Below, one piece after another: positions 54,042 to 64,000 of a DNA stretch of 64,000 nt (the stretch's first letter is position 1; every line of letters begins with the position of its first letter). The notes below the pieces were generated by a model. The model ran no database searches, had not been told where the DNA came from, and saw only the letters and a program-made list of their open reading frames with translations. The position numbers and the translations under genes are program-made. This stretch comes from Mercurialis annua (Eukaryota; Streptophyta; Magnoliopsida; Malpighiales; Euphorbiaceae): NCBI RefSeq assembly GCF_937616625.2, contig NC_065570.1:6396001-6460000 (forward strand). Reading direction: 5' to 3'.

Positions 54042-56959
54042 CTACTCAGTAAAGTCTGATCTATCAGGACTCCGTAAGCGTGTCCTCATGTCGTAACCCC
54101 TGTTGACACGTCGACTCGTCTGACTATCAGTCAAACGGCGGTAACGTCTTCCATCTGGTCCGGAGCTTCTCTCTCCACTATCGGCGACTGGACTGGCCAC
54201 ATCCTCAATCTCGTCATCATCATCCACATCAGGAGCAGGAGCCTGTGAGGAGGGGTCTAACCCTAATCCCAGAGAAAAAGAAGGAGCCTGCATTCCTTGG
54301 AAGTCACAAAACGGCTGTGGGTCCTGAACCAAATTGTTGATCCAAGGATCATCCAGAGAAAAATGCATCTGGGAGGGACTCTGAGTCGGGCGAGAAGAGG
54401 AGCCCGGATCTTGACCTGGCAGCATCGGAATGTAGCCCCCCTCCATAAGTCGGGACCGCTGTGAGGGAGGAGTGGTCAGGGAGCTAAAGTTCCAAGAATC
54501 GTCAAATACAGGAACAGTCGGCAAAGACGTAGGTGTCTGAGGAGGAGGTGTCTGCGCCGTCTGAGTCGCCTGGAACGGGGTAAAAGCAGAAGCCGGATGC
54601 TGTGAGAACTGTGGAGGAGGAGTGGCCAGCGGCGTGATGTACTCTGCCTCCCCAAATGACGGGCCTACATAGGGTACAGACGCAGGCGGTACCGTAAAAG
54701 ACGAAGCTGGATAGCGGCGAATGAAGTCCTCGGTATCCCCAAAGAAATCATGCTGAAAGAAAAGAAATTAATAATTATTATAATTGATATTAATTTGGAA
54801 AATATTTAAATTGAGATTGAAACGTACCTGTGCCGGGAGAGGGTCCGTAGGTGGTACCGAAAATGATGCAGCTGGTGGGCACTGTGTCTGCGCTGAGGTA
54901 CTCCCATAATACGTCGTAGACCCGTAATACTGTCGGACGAAATCCTCAGTATCCCCGTGAAAGTCGACCTAAAAAACAAATTGTTTATTAGAATTATTGA
55001 TTTAATATTCAATAAAATTTTTTTAGATTAAAACGTACTGGGGGTGGCATAGGGTTCTCTGCCATCTCGCGCGTCGCCTCGTGAGTTCTGGCTCTATCCC
55101 GACGACGACCTCGTATACGCTGTACGTCGACCGTCGGGGGATCTATATGAGGCAAGGGCTGTGGCAGAACAGCAGGCTCTGGGGGTGGCCACTGTGTGTC
55201 CCTCCGGTCCTCCATGGTGCCTAACTGGTAACTACGAGCGTAAGTACCAATACTTGACCCTGCCTCTGACTGTAAGCGAATCCTCTCCATGGCATCACGC
55301 TGAAAAAAAATTAAAATAGAAAGTCAGTTAGCATATTGAATAAAAGAAAATTTAAATTAGAATTATGTAGATTACATACAGCTGATCCAGTCTCTGCTCC
55401 GTGATGGGTAATCCATCTCCTACTGATGCGTCTGTACCACTCCATGTACTCTGAATGGAAGTGGGGCGGATGGTCCAGCAACGGGCCTTGGACCACATAC
55501 AGTTCCCTGGAGTCCCAAATCGCGACATACTCTCTAAATGTGTTTTGGAAGCTTGAGCTCCCCCGAAACTGGACAGTGTGGTGGATGTGGAGCTGGGAAG
55601 GTGGTTCAGGTATAGGCTGAAGCAAACCAAACTGCGCCATCACCCTATCCGGCTGGTGCCACTCGATAATATGATAGTAAATCAGTGGCACGCGAGCACG
55701 CCAGAACTGAGCACCATCCAAAAAATAAGGATGTAGCTGGCTGATAACATCCTCGGTGTATGGTTGCCAATCGATCTGCATTTATAAAATAAAGACTTTA
55801 GCAATGTTGTTGTGCAAATTGATAACTATAAAATAAAGGTTTCCAAAATAACTCACATCCGAGTAACGTAATACATCTAGTGCTAATCTCATGGCATCCA
55901 GATTGCGATGAAGAACCCGTCGAAAATCTAGCGGACCCGCCCATCTGCGCAAGTACAACATTGTTAATAAAAAAAATAAAAATTACTAATAATTGTTCAT
56001 GTAAGTATTAATAAAATGATGTACCTGTCACCCAACGGTAAGTGCGGTGTGATGGCCGGGTATCTCAACCTCGGCCTGAATGGTCTAAGGCGCTCGAATG
56101 CCCATAGCTGAAGAATCCAAAGCGGCCCCCCGATGTTTCGCCTATTCTGCGAAACCATAGTACACAAGCACATCTCGCGGTAAAGGTGTGCGAGCGCCGC
56201 TGAACCCCAACTAATGCTCCCTAATGCCGTCAAGTCCTCCAGATGTGGAAGAATCCTCAGTCCGATCTGCCCGCTGTTCGTGTCGGAAAAACACCAGGCG
56301 TGTAGATGGAACAACAAGTACGCCCGAACTGCCCAGTCGATCTGCTCATCTGAAGCCGCATCAGGTATCCGTGTGAAGCTATCAAACTCATCGACTAGCC
56401 AACTAGTGGTAACAAAGGATCCCTGACAATTTCTACTCCCTACCATATCTCTCCCAAGCAGTCGGCGAGTAACACTGCTCCAACCTCTGATAGTCGGTCC
56501 GGTAACAGCAGCCCCATTTATGGGGAGTCCCGTCAAGATCGCTATGTCCTGAAGGGTTATTGTGCACTCCCCCTCAGGAAACATAAAAGTGTGGGTCTCC
56601 GGCCTCCACCGCTCAACTAATGCAGTCACCAGAGTCATGTCTACGGTGTATTGCCGCATAGTAATGAAGGGTCCCAGTGCTGTCCGCAATACTCCATCTC
56701 GAATGCGCGGATGAATATCCTCTATTCGGGTCAATGAGGCACTCCTGCGCGAGCCCAAAGCCGAAGTCTCCTGAAATGAAAAATTTAAAGATATCAGTTG
56801 GAAAATAAAACAACAACGAAACGTTATCCGTTTAAAGAAATCATTGCCTACCGGATGCTGCCAAACCGTGTCGGACCTGTGATCATGCTGTCTGTGCAGT
56901 ACTAAACCTCCATCCCGCGGTCCGGGAAGGAAGTAATCGTATGGAGCAGGGCCAGCCAT
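54042..56959 (-). CDS. Plant mobile domain (PMD) protein, seven exons, 816 aa, inside the MULE
   Basis: The coding exons on the minus strand are 56852-56959, 56025-56770, 55857-55944, 55380-55775, 55039-55299, 54828-54968 and 54042-54752. All borders are GT-AG, phases agree and the total is 2451 nt with no stop. The start M-A-G-P-A-P-Y-D-Y-F is followed by the PMD: L-V-E-R-W-R-P-E-T-H-T-F, T-L-Q-D-I-A-I-L-T-G-L-P, R-A-Y-L-L-F and L-W-A-F-E-R. A second conserved part has D-F-R-R-V-L-H-R and Y-I-I-E-W-H-type sequence. The C-terminal third is Pro/Ser/Gln-rich, ending in an Arg-rich tail. Family members MAIN and MAIL1 act in the nucleus in silencing and splicing; this copy's role is unknown. Intron 1 (81 nt) is in frame and stop-free, so its retention would not break the protein. 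Confidence 0.85.
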
Positions 56960-57428
56960 ATCTGAAAATGCACAAATAGATTTAGAATAAATTAAATATA
57001 TTAAAATTAGATACGAATTTAACGTATACATTAAAAAACATAGATACAAATTAAAAACATAGATAGATGAAAGCTCCAAAAATTATACACCAATTTGACA
57101 TACGAAATAGGAAATAGAAATTACATATGATAACTTCGATACAAATTTAACCGAATAAGTTCGATACAAATTAGATACGATTTTACAAATTTAACACAAG
57201 GTCCAGTTACAAATTCATCACAATAGCTTTCACCAGTTATAGCACTGTGAACAACATCTTATTAAAGTCCAGGGGAGATATTTCACAAAATCATCAGAAT
57301 CACTGTCGTCGTAATCCTGTAATTCCATACTATTCCATGACTGGGGGTTACTTTCATCAACATGAAAGGTTCGACCATCGCCCAAATTTTCGTGAAATGT
57401 CTTGAGCCGTAAAGACATCACATGTATT
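56960..57428 (-). other. MULE interior between the transposase and PMD genes
   Basis: Minus-strand residue follows the transposase stop in another frame: M-S-L-R-L-K-T-F-H-E-N-L-G, an Asp-rich stretch and V-K-Y-L-P-W-T, about 68 aa to about 57233. It could be the original transposase C-terminus brought next to the N-terminal part by an internal deletion. The rest is likely the PMD 5' untranslated and promoter region. Confidence 0.45.
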
Positions 57429-58743
57429 TCAATCTGAAGGCGTTCCGTCGATGAATAAAACTGGTTTGCAAAATGGAAATCCGTCAACCATCGGAAAGAA
57501 GGTCCAAAACATTCGCTTGAAAATTCTACATTGCACCCCACCGCAATCAGTTAGTCGGCCTGTTTAAAATGGATATAGTTAGGATATAATGTAAAATTAA
57601 TTACATATTAAATTTACAAAAGTGATTTATTTTCATACCTTCACCATGCCAAAAGGATCCAGGATTCACTTCGACCACATTATCCATGAATTTCGTTATT
57701 TGCGTGTAGTTATATTCCCAGTCCCCATAGACGCTGCTAATTGCTCTCTCTTTTGCATACCATACCCGCTTATATGGAAGGTCCAGTCCTAAGGATTCTA
57801 AAATCCCTGCCATAAGCGTCTTAATCCGAATATCACGCTGCCCCACCACTTGAGTCTTAATAAAATCGGCAATTTGAATAATTCCAAAATTTCTGTGGTT
57901 ACGAGTTGACGCTAGCATATCGCATTTGTGTGGCCCTATATATTTCGTCAACGTCCATGTGTTGGTTTTTTGAAGCAGGGTGGCCCGCAGCCACCAATCG
58001 CACATTTCTCGATGCTTGCAAACTAGGACCAGTGTTGTTTTTGTTGTCCGGCGACTCTTAAACTCTCGTCCATTATCAACCGAATAAGTAATGGCACATG
58101 TTCGCACAGCCAATCGACTCGAGAAAATCATCCCGGTTTGAAATTCCATCCCCCGCTGCCATTCAATGTTCGGCGCTTCCCATGTCTCGTCCACATCAAA
58201 GTCACTGAGATCGACACATCGTATGTGTTGCGGAAGTCGAGACTGGTAATGTGTAATATTACTTGGTTGTTCAGCGATTAGAATATCCTCCATATCCTCT
58301 TCCTCACTATCATAGTGCTCATCTTCTTCCTCTTCCACACTGCCTCTCTCAGACTCACTAGAACATAAATCTAGTTGCATCGAAGTTTCATTAGAAGCCG
58401 AAATATGATACTCCACGTAGAACTCTAACACGTTCAACGTCGGCATCCGAGCTGTCTGGTTCAGAATCGCAAATACGTGTTGGTCATCTTGCACTTCGAA
58501 CAACGAGTATGAACATATCTCGTACCTTTCAACATGAGGTAGCCGAAAATAAATTTTCGTCACCTCCGGAGGGCTCACACTAGTAGATACTGCCGTTCTA
58601 CAGATTTCGGCCAACTCCCCAAAATTTATTCTTCCATTAATCGGCACATGAACATATCTACCCCCCAAATATTCAACTCCACGAGGGGAGTTTATGATGC
58701 TACCATCACACCATATCACTAATAATATATTGTTTGACGCCAT
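57429..58743 (-). CDS. Truncated MuDR-type transposase, two exons, 411 aa
   Basis: Exons on the minus strand are 57639-58743 and 57429-57559. GT-AG borders and phase agree (G of GAA-G joins GC). The N-terminal part (about 1-110) is the domain common to plant MULE transposases, followed by an acidic region. The MuDR zinc-binding DNA-binding domain lies at about 205-300 with C-K-H-R-E-M-C-D-W-W and G-P-H-K-C. The second exon enters the DDE core (F-W-T-F-F-P-M-V-D-G-F, L-F-I-D-G-T). It ends three residues later in a stop at 57429-57431. Only the first catalytic Asp is present, so it cannot cut DNA but could still bind it. The frame before the break is clean. Confidence 0.82.
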
Positions 58744-58799
58744 TACTACAAACATGCGTAATAAATTAATATTAAAGTAATTTCTACAAATGTACATTT

Positions 58800-59162
58800 C
58801 TAGGCTTAATTAATATTAAAGTAATTTCTACATATATATTTATAAAGTAATATTTTTAACAATTTATAAACAGTTTATTTAAAAATTTAAATTAATTTAT
58901 TTAACTATTTAGCAAATCGTCCACATTTTAACCAAACTATTATATATTATATCAAATATTTATGAGTAATGTTCATTCTATAATGTTTTTGTGCCCGCAG
59001 GGTGATTTACTGGCCCGCAAACAGCCATTGCGGGCAATATTGCTGCCCGCAATGGCTGTTTGCGGGCAGCGTGGGCCCCAGGCACAAAAATATAATTTTT
59101 GTGTTCTGGGGCACAAAATTCGAATTTCCCCTATCAAGGGGGAACTTTTTTGTCAAAAACCC
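58800..59162. repeat. Right terminal region of the MULE
   Basis: An AT-rich spacer leads to the hairpin GCCCGCAAACAGCCATTGC/GCAATGGCTGTTTGCGGGC (59013-59070), then the inverted copy of the left end, ending GTCAAAAACCC at 59162. Confidence 0.9.
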
Positions 59163-60102
59163 GTGATGCTAAGGCAGTAAAGCAGGAAATTAGTTTTAGC
59201 AGAACTGTTAATGGACTGCGACATTCTGTAAATGGGACTTCTGTTTCAGAAAATCGTCCTTCTGGTGATGCCAAAGACCTTGCAACTTCTAGAATGCAGG
59301 GTCTTTTAATTTCAAATAATGCACTTAAATCTTCTGCTCCAAGTGTTGGAGAGAGTGTATCCGCTATTAGTAAGGCATACCATGCACCTCATCTTTATTG
59401 CTCAGTCATGGAAAATGGGGACGTAAGAAATGGAAATCTGGAGTATAAATAACAAAAATGTTCTGGTTTAATGGAGAAGAGAACGCCTGCTGGGATTATG
59501 CTTGTACCTGCGGAGGATAAATTCCCAGCTGTCTCTAACTGTCTAGATGAAAAGCAATTAGTCACAAACCATGAAGTTCTATCCCCTGTTGGATCAACTA
59601 GTGGCCCATTACTTTTTAGTTCAACGGCTCGGTTCTCAGAGGATCCTTATCCGGGCCATTCTGATAATCGAGTGCGCGCTTGTACTTTTGAAAGGCCTGA
59701 AACCTTGAGTTCTTTGTCAGATCTTACTGGAAATTTTGAGAATCATCTAAACAGTTTGCGACATGCTCAGTGGTGGTGTGAATCTGCATTTAGTGCTTCT
59801 GTTTCTTCCATGCCTTCAAATCAGTTCCTTGGAAATAATTCATGGGATGTAATAAGACGGTCATTGCATTATAGGCGGAATGCTATCTCCCAAATGAATG
59901 TCAATGGTGGTGTTCCAAGACCGGCTTTATACCCCATGAACCCTCCCTTGATACCTTGTGCAGCCTTTGGAATGGAAGAAATGCCGAAGACACGAGGAAG
60001 AGGAACATACTTCCCTAATGCGGTATAATCAGCTTTTCCATTCAGTAATTTGAATTTTACTTTAAAATTTATTTTTTTCCCGTTTGAGGGATTAACTCGT
60101 GC

Positions 60103-60466
60103 GGGTAATTGATTTTGGGGGTCACTGTACTTTTAAAAAATTACAAAATGGTGACCGAACTTCAAAACGTAACATTTTAGTTACTATACTATTTGGTTAT
60201 GTTAAGATAGAAGGATTTTTGGTCACTGAAGAAGAATATTTCGAGTCGATTTTTTGTTGATTAGGTGTATATATAAAATATAAGACATTATTTGTCATAA
60301 ATAATCAAATTTTGATTACTACATATGTATAATTTGACCATAAAACACTTAAAACCCTCCAAAAATCACATATATAAAAGTTTAGTAACCATTTTGTGAC
60401 GTTTTGAAGTTCGGTCACCATTTTGCAATTTTTGAAAAGTACAATGACCCATAAAATCAATTGCCC
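60103..60466. mobile_element. Palindromic MITE with 9-bp target duplication, 364 bp
   Basis: GGGTAATTGATTTT at the left and AAAATCAATTGCCC at the right are terminal inverted repeats. Pairing continues through GTCACTGTACTTTT and AAATGGTGACCGAACTTCAAAACGT. AACTCGTGC flanks both sides (60094-60102 and 60467-60475). A 9-bp duplication points to the Mutator superfamily. It sits in the last intron of the nucleotidyltransferase remnant. Confidence 0.88.
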
Positions 60467-60636
60467 AACTCGTGCTGAGTCTTTCACTAAAGCTATTTCT
60501 CTTTGCATTGGATTTTAGGATTGCCGTGCAATCATACCATTTAAAAGATGAAGATGATTTTCCCCCTTTATCCGATCACAGTTGGAAGGGATCGTCTGTT
60601 TGTACTGTTAAGAAGGTTGAAAAATCCGAAGAGTGA

Positions 60637-62476
60637 ACTCTAAAAAAAACAAGCATTTTGCTGCTACGTTTAAATGCCAATAGGAGGCTTGTTTTGTGGT
60701 TGGTTAGATTGCATCTTGTACATTCTTCTAATGTGTAATTTTTGTTATATGTATAGGATGGATGGTTGATTTATAATTTGTGATGAGGTTTTGTTGTCAG
60801 GTTATAATCATACCCATGTAGGTGAAAGGTATAGATACCGACATTGTTGTTTCTTATCGTTAATGTAAGTTATATAGAAAAATATGTTCTTTCGCAGCTG
60901 TAATGAGAGGAACTATTTCTTTTTGGGATATTTATCGTGTGCCCCTGCAACACGATAGTTGTATTAGTATGTGGTCGGAATTGGCATGTGTTCTGTCGCA
61001 TTCAATGGTCGGTAGAAGTCATATTTATTGAAATCTTTTTGGAAAAATTAATCATAGCATGCCCACTGATCATATTGTATACCTTTGTTTAGTCTTTGTA
61101 TGATGGTAATGGAGTCGACTGTTGGCGAATAGGAAAGGATTTGATTCATTGTATTTTGGAAATTGCTTGGTGGGACACCTGATGTTTTTCAAAACATTAT
61201 GTTTGTAGCAAGTTGACGATAGTCTCCTGAAGATGCCTGATAATTTAAGTTCAAACTTACATTTCCAGGTATTTGGCTTCTGTTTTTGTGAAATCATTGG
61301 CGTTTCTATGTTCTATTGCTATGGTGTTTGGGTTGAGTGACAAACAAAATTCATTTTAACCGAAATTCATCCTTTGATAAGAAAAAAATATTATAAAAAT
61401 CAATGAAATATAAAAATTTCTCATCCTCTAAAATTCATCCATCTCTTAAGTGAGAAAAATTGATTTTTTTTTTAAGAATGATGTTTTGTTTCAAAATTTC
61501 ATTAAAAATCGAGTGTGATGGATTGTGATGAGTTTTTTTAAATTATATTACAGTTTTTTTAAATTATTATGTTAAGATCTTTAAACTTTATTTGTTGGTC
61601 GAAATTGATAAAAAAAATATAAATTAAATTTAAAAAATAAAATTTAAAATTTTAGATATAATTGCAATATTTTTTTTAAAATTAGAACATAATTATAAAA
61701 TTTAAAAAATTTGGCGTAATTAATTAAAAAACATAAATTTTTATGTTTTAAAAGTGATTTTACCTAAATTATCCATTCTCAACGATAATTGCTCAAGGGT
61801 CACTTCAAAATTAATTAATGGAATAGTTTCAGTTACTGACATCAGCCATAGCTTCCAAAATTAAAATTGAATATTGCGACCAGCCGGCCATGGATTGGGC
61901 ATTATAAATTTATAAGTTGTCTCTGGAGCTGAATTTAATTATCATAACCATTCATTACAAGCCATGTTTTATGCTTACTTAAAAACTTTAATAAAATTAT
62001 GTGATGCGTAAATGTAAATGATTAAAATAATAAGACTAATGTGCAATTGACATTTAGGTCAACTTATAATTCATAACCATAACATGGAGAAAGAGGAGAT
62101 AATTTAAAATATTTACATATAAAAGAAATCGGATTTTAATGATTTATTTTCATGAAAATATATTGGTTATCAGGATTATTATTATTATTTGAGTGAAATT
62201 GGTTTTCAGGTTTAAATTCCTGATTAAAAATTCGAGTTCAGGTTTTGTATATAATAAAATTGTTTGAATTATTATAATGAAAATGATGCATGATTATTGC
62301 CTTGTCAACTCATTATTTGTGCCTTTTGAAGTTAGATGTGAGCCCTGAAAAGTGAAATTTGTTAACAGCTATTGTCCAATTTCATGCTTCTCCTTTTTTT
62401 TCTTAATGTTAATGGCATATTATAACTTTTTTTCCTTTAAAAAAATGGTTCCCGTAATAATGTTCTTAAAAAAAAA
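60637..62476. other. 3' flank of the remnant and AT-rich intergenic DNA
   Basis: The first few hundred bases are probably the old 3' untranslated region (TATATGTATAGG near 60750). The rest is AT-rich with no ORF, RNA gene or repeat I can support. Confidence 0.45.
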
Positions 62477-63964
62477 GGCAAAACCCTAGAGGAAGCCCCT
62501 GCACTTCATATGTTTTGTTCGAAAGGTCCCAGCGGCAAAGTTTGTCACTTCTAAGTCCCCGCACTTGTCATAATCCTAATTTTAAGGCCCTTTAGTGGAC
62601 GGAATTTGGCAAGTGTGTTACACTCTCCCTTTCTGTTAATTAACGGAGTTAAGTTACTGTTTTGATAATCCACATCATTAAAATAATCCCTCTTTTTTTG
62701 ACATGTTAAATAAGTAAAAAATATAAGATTGTTTAGGTACATTTTTCCTTATCTTCCCGCTTCATCTTCTTCCAGTCTTTATTTCTTACAATTTGATTCT
62801 GTTTCGAGAGAAATTCTTAGGTAGATTCAGTCCACCACGTTATCCGTAGACTAAACCTATCATATTATGACACGTCATTAAAATAATGGCACTATCGTAA
62901 TATTACAATTCAAAAGTGTATATAAGTAATAAACTATATTACGATAGTGCCAGGTTAGTCTACAAATGACGTGTTAAACTGAGTCTATCTAAAAATGTCT
63001 CCTATTTCGAACTTCATTACAATTCTTTCAGTAAATTTTTTCTTCCATTTTCTCAAAATCAAATATTCACACTTACCCAACTCCGGTTTGACCCTAACTG
63101 CACACGTCCCAGAATCCTCCATTTCCCTTCCCAAGCTAACATCTTTTCCCTCATTTTCTTCACAAAATGGATCTAACCTCTTCTTCTTAGCCCTCCTCTT
63201 CTTCTTCCTCACTCTATCACCAACAATCTTCAAGTCCCCATCATTGCCTTCATCACCAATACCATGACCCGAACCCGGTTCACCCTCAAACAAAAAACCC
63301 ATTTAGAAGAATTAGATGGCAAAATGTCAACAAAAAAAGACCGGGTCAATTGGGTTTGGTTATTTCCACCATCTTTAGAACTCCCATAAATTATTTTCGA
63401 CAAAGAAGCGTTTATAATAACTGGGTCAATTTTCTGGGTCTCTTTTTGCTGCTCATCTCTTCCATTTCTACTAAAAAAAAAGAAAATTTAAAGAGATAAT
63501 AAACAGAGAGACAAAACAAAGAGCAAGAACATAATGGGCATGTGCTGGTTTACCAAAAAGATTTGAAGTTGTTTAGAGATAAGATTGCTAGGTTTTGTTG
63601 TTCTTGGGGCTCCGGTGGTCGTAGGTGGTGGATAGACGGGTGGGAGATTTTGAATTGGAAATTTAGAAAGACAATAGTAATTGAAAGAAGATGCCCACTC
63701 ATCATGTAAAATTGCCATGTCACTATTTTTATTAAAAAATAAATTACCATGTCACTATTTTTTTAAAAAAAATTATCTTGTTATTTTCTTTTTTTTCTTC
63801 AATCTCACTAACGGAGAGTGTAACACACTTGCTAAATTCCGTCCACTAAAAGGCCTTAAAATTAAGATTATGACAAGTATAGGGACTCAGAAATGACAAA
63901 CTTTGCTGTAGGGATCTTTCAGACAAAACATATAAAGTACAGGGGCTTCCGATAGGGTTTTGCC
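62477..63964. mobile_element. Inverted-repeat (Pack-MULE-like) element, 1.49 kb, with a captured gene fragment
   Basis: The left arm (62477 to about 62645) starts GGCAAAACCCTAGAGGAAGC. The right arm (about 63795-63964) is its inverse, ending AGGGTTTTGCC, and includes GGCCTTAAAATTAAGATTAT against ATAATCCTAATTTTAAGGCC. A-rich flanks (about nine As) may be the target duplication. The interior holds host-like coding pieces on the minus strand. The arms resemble the terminus at 23998-24122. Confidence 0.7.
62985..63718 (-). pseudogene. Captured gene fragment, Lys/Arg-rich protein, unrecognised
   Basis: On the minus strand an exon-like piece ends at a GT donor near 63557. After a poly-pyrimidine/AG acceptor near 63471 a second piece continues (R-D-E-Q-Q-K-E-T-Q-K-I-D-P-V, then S-L-S-K-I-I-Y-G-S-S-K-D-G-G-N). 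Near 63300, in a run of T, the frame shifts. It continues as G-E-P-G-S-G-H-G-I-G-D-E, then R-K-K-K-R-R-A-K-K-K-R-L-D-P-F, a nuclear-localisation-like basic run. The donor gene is not recognised. Confidence 0.45.
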
Positions 63965-64000
63965 TAAAAAAAATCATACTTTATTATAAAAAAATGAAGA

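Larger units (their letters stand above)
53553..59162 (-). mobile_element. Mutator-like element (MULE) carrying a plant mobile domain gene, 5.6 kb
   Basis: The termini GGGTTTTTGACAAAAAAGT and, inverted, GGGTTTTTGACAAAAAAGTT match. The inverted repeats extend with interruptions for about 120-150 bp and share GCCTGGGGCCCACGCTGCCC and GCAAACAGCCATTGCGGGC. The flanking duplication GTGATGCTAA lies at 53543-53552 and 59163-59172; a 9-11-bp duplication is typical of MULEs. Contents on the minus strand are a truncated MuDR-type transposase (57429-58743) and a complete-looking plant mobile domain gene (54042-56959). The insertion interrupts a coding exon of the nucleotidyltransferase gene. Without the catalytic core it must be non-autonomous. 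Confidence 0.92.
42753..60636 (+). pseudogene. Nucleotidyltransferase (PAP/OAS1-like) gene, multiply disrupted
   Basis: Exons on the plus strand: about 42753-42951, 44591-44683, 44953-45135, 45218-45320, 45404-45589, 47006-47087 continuing at 53319-53552 and 59173-60022, and 60519-60636. They encode a plant poly(A)-polymerase-like NTP transferase: F-G-S-V-P-L-K-T-Y and the metal-binding D-I-D-L-T, then the substrate-binding region L-I-K-A-W-C-Y-Y-E-S-R and a long variable tail ending D-F-P-P-L-S. Lesions: an apparent lost base at the end of the first exon; TGA at 44651-44653; AT instead of AG before 47006; a Copia in the exon at 47088; a MULE in the same exon at 53553; TAA at 59450-59452; a frame mismatch into the last exon. 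The N-terminal exon was not found. Members are thought to act on RNA ends, but the substrate is unknown. Confidence 0.88.

Noticed and set aside
54042..57079. The MULE cargo as several separate small genes
   Set aside because: The pieces join through canonical splice sites with matching phase into one PMD gene.
42753..60636. A working gene with very large introns holding the Copia and MULE
   Set aside because: Both insertions fall inside coding sequence with target duplications of exon bases, and in-frame stops occur elsewhere.

Overview
The window is plant nuclear DNA, most likely from a eudicot. It is AT-rich, has many short-intron genes with GT-AG borders, and is crowded with plant transposon families: two Ty1/Copia elements, one Athila-type Ty3/Gypsy element, a Mutator-like element (MULE) carrying a plant mobile domain gene, Stowaway and foldback MITEs, a tRNA-derived SINE and Pack-MULE-like elements. 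The species cannot be named from the sequence alone.

Layout. 1-8146: a foldback element with a TTGAT-rich minisatellite core, split by a full-length Copia element (908-7173) whose two 286-bp LTRs read as identical and whose gag and pol are open. 8680-9061: a small palindromic MITE. About 10.7-14.7 kb: a large inverted-repeat element holding broken exons of a 3-hydroxyisobutyryl-CoA hydrolase-like gene, a GATACAT-rich stretch and a SINE. 15.2-16.6 kb: a tandem repeat, a palindromic MITE and a Stowaway MITE. 17764-21414 (minus): the one clearly intact single-copy gene, nine exons, 227 aa, a conserved plant secretory-pathway membrane protein of unknown function. 21.5-23.3 kb: a second minisatellite foldback element, starting about 110 bp upstream of that gene's ATG. 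23.4-26 kb: a MITE, an element with captured gene scraps and a 183-bp tandem repeat. 26026-39978: an older palindromic element split by a 12.7-kb Athila-type element (26840-39508, minus) with 1581-bp LTRs that differ at about eight positions.

42.7-60.6 kb is the most striking part. It holds the exons of a nucleotidyltransferase (PAP/OAS1-like) gene that is dead several times over: two in-frame stop codons, a lost splice acceptor, two apparent frame breaks, a Copia insertion (47088-53313) in one exon and a MULE insertion (53553-59162) further along the same exon. The MULE carries an apparently intact seven-exon plant mobile domain gene and a transposase cut off just after its first catalytic aspartate. 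The Copia element has almost identical LTRs but a wrecked coding region, so it was probably mobilised in trans. 62477-63964 is a further inverted-repeat element with a captured gene fragment.

The host genes do not form a pathway. The window reads as one housekeeping-type gene, one decayed gene and successive waves of nested insertion. By nesting and LTR identity, the minisatellite and palindromic elements are older. The Athila element and the two Copia elements are young.
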